Positions 61,024-64,000 of a stretch of 64,000 nt of DNA are shown one piece after another (the first letter of the stretch is position 1; every line of letters starts with the position of its first letter). Under the pieces are notes generated by a model. The model ran no database searches. It was given only the letters and a program-made list of their open reading frames with translations, and was not told the DNA's origin. Source of the stretch: Mycolicibacterium llatzerense. Lineage in GTDB: Bacteria; Actinomycetota; Actinomycetes; Mycobacteriales; Mycobacteriaceae. The stretch lies in assembly GCF_000878195.1 (NCBI RefSeq), contig NZ_JXST01000020.1:49825-113824 (forward strand), given 5' to 3'. The position numbers and the translations under genes were made by a program.

Positions 61024-61650
61024 ATGGCAGGGTCGACACGGCAGCGGAATGTGCGAGGACAAGGCGCACTGCTGCGCGACGAAATCCTGGCAGCCGCGAT
61101 CCGGGTGGTCGACGCGTCCGCGTCCACCAACGAGGTCTCGCTGCGCAGCATCGCGCGCGAAGCCGGCATCTCCAACATGTCGGTGTACGCCCACTTCGAC
61201 AGCCGCGAGGACGTGCTGGCCGCTGTCGCGGAGTTGAGCTGGGACCAGGTGCGCCGGGACATCGCCGAGCAGGTGCCCAGTGGCAAGACGCGACGCGAGC
61301 GGCTGCTGCTCGGGTGCCGAGCGTATGTCGCTTTCGCCCAACGCTTTCCGTTGCGGTACGTCCTGATGGTCAAGGTCGACGAGATCACCCCGTCGGCGCG
61401 TCAGGCCCTCGAGGTGGTGACCCGCGGGCTGCTGGCCGCCGGTGGCATGGACCCTGACTCCGAGCCAGGTCCCGACGCGCAGCGCGTGGCCGCGGCGCTA
61501 TCGGTGGCGCTGCACGGCGTGGCGATGCTGCACCGCACCGATACCCCGCATCTGTGGATGAGCGATTTCAGCACCTGCGAAATCATCCAGACAATGGTCG
61601 ACGCGGCCATCCTGCAGCTCGAGCAGGCCGCTGCCACTCCGCTGGCTTGA
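61024..61650 (+). CDS. TetR-family regulator of the mmpS-mmpL unit
   Basis: A 208-residue TetR protein. The helix-turn-helix is VSLRSIAREAGISNMSVYAHF within residues about 30-60, followed by DSREDVLAAVAEL. The C-terminal domain has the hydrophobic pattern of ligand-binding TetR proteins (TetR_C_33-like). It is divergent from mmpS and probably responds to a substrate of the pump. It is convergent with zwf, seven bases apart. Confidence 0.9.
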   Translation: MAGSTRQRNVRGQGALLRDEILAAAIRVVDASASTNEVSLRSIAREAGISNMSVYAHFDSREDVLAAVAELSWDQVRRDIAEQVPSGKTRRERLLLGCRAYVAFAQRFPLRYVLMVKVDEITPSARQALEVVTRGLLAAGGMDPDSEPGPDAQRVAAALSVALHGVAMLHRTDTPHLWMSDFSTCEIIQTMVDAAILQLEQAAATPLA

Positions 61651-61657
61651 GCGCCGC

Positions 61658-63169
61658 CTACTTCTTCTTGGCCTCCCGCCAACCCCGTTCGAACGGCAGC
61701 CGCCAGGCGTTGGGTGCGACCAGTTGGTGAATGGCGTTGGGGCCCCAGGTGCCGGGCTGGTAGTTCTTGACCGGCGGCGGATCCTCAAGCAGTGCGGCCG
61801 AATTCGCCCACAGCGACTCGATGCCCTCGGCGGTGGTGAACAGTGTGTGGTCCCCGCGCATGGCGTCCAGGATCAGCCGCTCATACGCCTCCAGCACCTG
61901 ATCGGCGCCGTCGGCCTCCCCGGCCGAGAACTGCATCGACAGCTTCTCCAGCTTCATGCCCGGACCCGGTCGCTTGCCGTAGAACGACAGCGATACCTTC
62001 GAGTTGTCGGCGAGGTCGAAGGTCAGGTGGTCGGGTCCTTGGGAGCCGACGCCCGAGCCCGACGGGAACATGGTGCGCGGGGCCTCTTTGAACGCGATCG
62101 AGATGATGCGCATGCCTTCGGCCATCTTCTTGCCGGTGCGCAGGTAGATGGGGACTCCGGCCCAGCGCCAGTTGTCGACGCGAACCTTCAGCGCGATGAA
62201 CGTCTCGGTATCGGAATCCCTTGATACGCCGTCGAGTTCGCGGTAGCCAGTGAACTGGCCCCGGACCACGTCGGAGCATTTGATCGGCAGCATCGACCGG
62301 AATACCTTGTTCTTCTCCTCGCTGATGGCCCGTGGCTCCAGTGCCGTCGGCGGCTCCATCACCACGAAGGCCATCACTTGCAGCAGGTGGGTCACCACCA
62401 TGTCTTTGTAGGCGCCGGTGCTCTCATAGAAGTTGGCGCGCGCGTCCAGCCCGAGCATCTCGGGGATGTCGATCTGGATGTGGTCGATGAAATTGCGGTT
62501 CCAGATCGGCTCGAACAGACCGTTGGCGAACCGGAACGCCAGGATGTTCTGCGCGGCTTCCTTGCCCAGGAAGTGGTCGATGCGGAAAATCTGTTCCTCG
62601 TCGAAAGTTTCGTGGACGAAGTCGTTCAGTTCGACCGCGCTGGCCAGGTCCGTACCGAACGGTTTCTCCATCACGACGCGCGAGCGCTCGACCAGGCCGG
62701 CCTCGTCCAGCGTCGCGATCACCGCGCGCGCCGCCTTCGGCGGCACCGAAAGATAGTGCAGCCGGCGCACATTCGGGCCCAGCCTCTTTTCCGCCGCGGC
62801 CACCGCTGCCGCCAGTCCAGACGGTCCGGCGCCCTGCGGGACGTAGGTGAGCGTCGCGGCGAACCGTTCCCATTGCTCGTCGGTCAAGTGATGGCTGCCG
62901 AACTCGTCGATCGCCTCCTTCGCCAGCGCGCGGAACTCGTCGACGGTCAGGTCCTCCAACGAAGTCCCGACGATCTGGATGTCAGGTGCCAGTTCGGACT
63001 GGTCCAGATAGGCCAGGCCGGGCAGCAGCTTGCGTTTGGCGAGATCTCCGGTCGCACCGAACAGCACGATGACGTGTGGATCGACGGCGACATCCTCATG
63101 ACGGTTCGGCCGTGAGCCGGGCGCTGGATACGAGATGGTCTGCGGTTTGGTGTTCGCCACGATGCGCAT
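61658..63169 (-). CDS. zwf: Glucose-6-phosphate dehydrogenase
   Basis: A 503-residue enzyme of the oxidative pentose phosphate pathway. The coenzyme motif is IVLFGATGDLAKRKLLPGL, VVMEKPFGTDLASA is the substrate-proximal block, and RIDHFLGKEAAQNI contains the active-site His and Lys. Length is normal. The usual partners (tkt, tal, gnd, pgl, opcA) are not adjacent, so it is a lone copy and may not be the only one in the genome. Confidence 0.95.
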   Translation of the reverse strand: MRIVANTKPQTISYPAPGSRPNRHEDVAVDPHVIVLFGATGDLAKRKLLPGLAYLDQSELAPDIQIVGTSLEDLTVDEFRALAKEAIDEFGSHHLTDEQWERFAATLTYVPQGAGPSGLAAAVAAAEKRLGPNVRRLHYLSVPPKAARAVIATLDEAGLVERSRVVMEKPFGTDLASAVELNDFVHETFDEEQIFRIDHFLGKEAAQNILAFRFANGLFEPIWNRNFIDHIQIDIPEMLGLDARANFYESTGAYKDMVVTHLLQVMAFVVMEPPTALEPRAISEEKNKVFRSMLPIKCSDVVRGQFTGYRELDGVSRDSDTETFIALKVRVDNWRWAGVPIYLRTGKKMAEGMRIISIAFKEAPRTMFPSGSGVGSQGPDHLTFDLADNSKVSLSFYGKRPGPGMKLEKLSMQFSAGEADGADQVLEAYERLILDAMRGDHTLFTTAEGIESLWANSAALLEDPPPVKNYQPGTWGPNAIHQLVAPNAWRLPFERGWREAKKK

Positions 63170-63211
63170 GATTCCACCGCGACGGGGTCCGCGCAGGACC
63201 TACAACGAAGA

Positions 63212-63243
63212 AGGCCCGGCCACCGTGATCGGTGACCGGGCCT
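63212..63243 (-). terminator. Terminator after ppiB
   Basis: Thirteen-base arms AGGCCCGGCCACC and its near-complement, with one G-U pair in minus-strand RNA, followed by TCTTCGTTG. It lies just beyond the ppiB stop and separates ppiB from zwf. Confidence 0.78.
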
Positions 63244-63256
63244 CGACGCGAAGCTG

Positions 63257-64000
63257 TCAGTCCAGCTGGATGTACTTCACGTTGACCGGCTGCGCGGGCT
63301 TGCCGTCGCCGGCGCCGCCCTCGATGCCGTTCTGGGCGACCTTGTCCAGGGTGGCCAGGCCGGTGGCGTCGACGGTGCCGAACGCGGTGTAGCCCGGAGG
63401 CAGCTGCGAATCCTGGTACACCAGGAAGAACTGGCTGCCGTTGGTGTTCGGGCCGGCGTTGGCCATCGCCAGCGTGCCGCGCGGGTAGACGACCGGCTGG
63501 CTCAGCGCGGGGCTGTCGGGCTGGTACTGGTTGGTCGGGTACTCGTTGGCGAACTGGTAGCCCGGGCCGCCCATGCCGGAGCCGGTCGGGTCACCGCACT
63601 GCAGGACGTCGAGGCCGCCCTTGGTCAGTCGGTGGCACGGGGTGTCGTTGAAGTAGCCCTGCTGCGCGAGGCTGACGAAGCTGTTCACCGTGCACGGGGC
63701 CTTGGCGTTGTCCAGCGTCAGCCCGAGGTTGCCCTGGCTGGTGCTCATGCTGGCCGTCACCGTGGCCGGGGTGGTCGGGATCTTGCCGGTGCGCGGCGGG
63801 TTGACCTTCTTGCTGGCCTGCTCCGACGATGCCGGGTACTGGCAGTTCTCGCCGAGGCCGGCGGGCGCCACGAACGGCGGCAGCTTGCCGTCGGCGGGCG
63901 GGTTCTGCGCCGGGGCCGTCGAGCTCTCGGTCGATGCCGAGGCCGTCGCCGACGAGGACTTGGAGTCCTTGTTGAGGTAGACGACGCCGCCGACGACACC
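63257..64000 (-). CDS. ppiB: Membrane-anchored cyclophilin PpiB, N-terminus beyond the window
   Basis: A peptidyl-prolyl cis-trans isomerase with 247 residues inside the window; the start lies to the right. The edge shows the end of a membrane helix (GVVGGVVYLNK), then a Ser/Ala linker and the cyclophilin domain: NSFVSLAQQGYFNDTPCHRL, GTLAMANAGPNTNGSQFFL and YTAFGTVDATGLATLDKV. The domain sits on the outer face. An internal ATG at 63871 is not the true start, since the frame is open and similar further up. It corresponds to Rv2582. Confidence 0.95.
   Translation of the reverse strand, partial: GVVGGVVYLNKDSKSSSATASASTESSTAPAQNPPADGKLPPFVAPAGLGENCQYPASSEQASKKVNPPRTGKIPTTPATVTASMSTSQGNLGLTLDNAKAPCTVNSFVSLAQQGYFNDTPCHRLTKGGLDVLQCGDPTGSGMGGPGYQFANEYPTNQYQPDSPALSQPVVYPRGTLAMANAGPNTNGSQFFLVYQDSQLPPGYTAFGTVDATGLATLDKVAQNGIEGGAGDGKPAQPVNVKYIQLD

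Overview
The window is high-GC, gene-dense DNA from a mycobacterium, most likely a fast-growing Mycolicibacterium-type species. The evidence is an arabinan arabinofuranosyltransferase (AftC), a phosphatidylinositol mannoside operon (pgsA-patA-pimA), MmpS/MmpL, a PPE protein, type VII secretion substrate-like proteins, an MPT63-like exported protein, ClpC2 and a mycobacterial SOS box. From memory, gene order follows two blocks of the M. tuberculosis chromosome (around Rv2676c-Rv2667 and Rv2614c-Rv2582), with insertions between and after them. No rRNA, CRISPR array, insertion sequence, integrase or complete prophage was seen.

Region 1 (1-10276): end of hemQ, a ferritin-VIT iron transporter, msrB, aftC, a TAP-like lipoprotein hydrolase, a RibD-type reductase, zapE, a GNAT enzyme, an MPT63-like protein, clpC2 with two palindromic operators, a DedA protein and two small exported proteins. 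One of these carries five 11-residue repeats.

Region 2 (10277-21547): an open intergenic stretch, a self-regulated TetR/membrane-protein pair, small proteins, three minus-strand tRNAs (Gly, Cys, Val-GAC) divergent from tRNA-Val(CAC), an accessory-looking hydrolase/GNAT pair, a PPE with a His/Asp tract, ndh, a lipoprotein, a secreted cyclohexadienyl-dehydratase-like lipoprotein and, convergent with it, a Ser/Thr kinase whose outer sensor is also a periplasmic-binding-protein domain.

Region 3 (21675-49643), mostly conserved housekeeping: DUF1990, thioesterase, thrS-HIT-pgsA-patA-pimA-Nudix (start/stop overlaps throughout), pdxS-tesB-pdxT, a lipase-like hydrolase, a GT39-type mannosyltransferase-like protein, yebC, a MarR/membrane/rhodanese group, ruvCAB under an SOS box, a DUF1304 protein, a transglycosylase, yajC-secD-secF, a peptide-binding lipoprotein, apt and rel.

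Region 4 (49644-63256) lies between rel and ppiB, which I remember as close together in M. tuberculosis, so it looks inserted. It holds a three-gene type VII secretion-like module (small YxxxD substrate, Pro-rich membrane protein with Cys-bracketed repeats, EspK-like substrate). Next comes a lipid/thioester region: two paralogous double-hotdog thioesterases flank a HxlR-SDR-tautomerase unit, the second paralog is translationally coupled to mmpS-mmpL, and a divergent TetR sits behind paired palindromes. zwf closes the region, and ppiB runs off the right edge.
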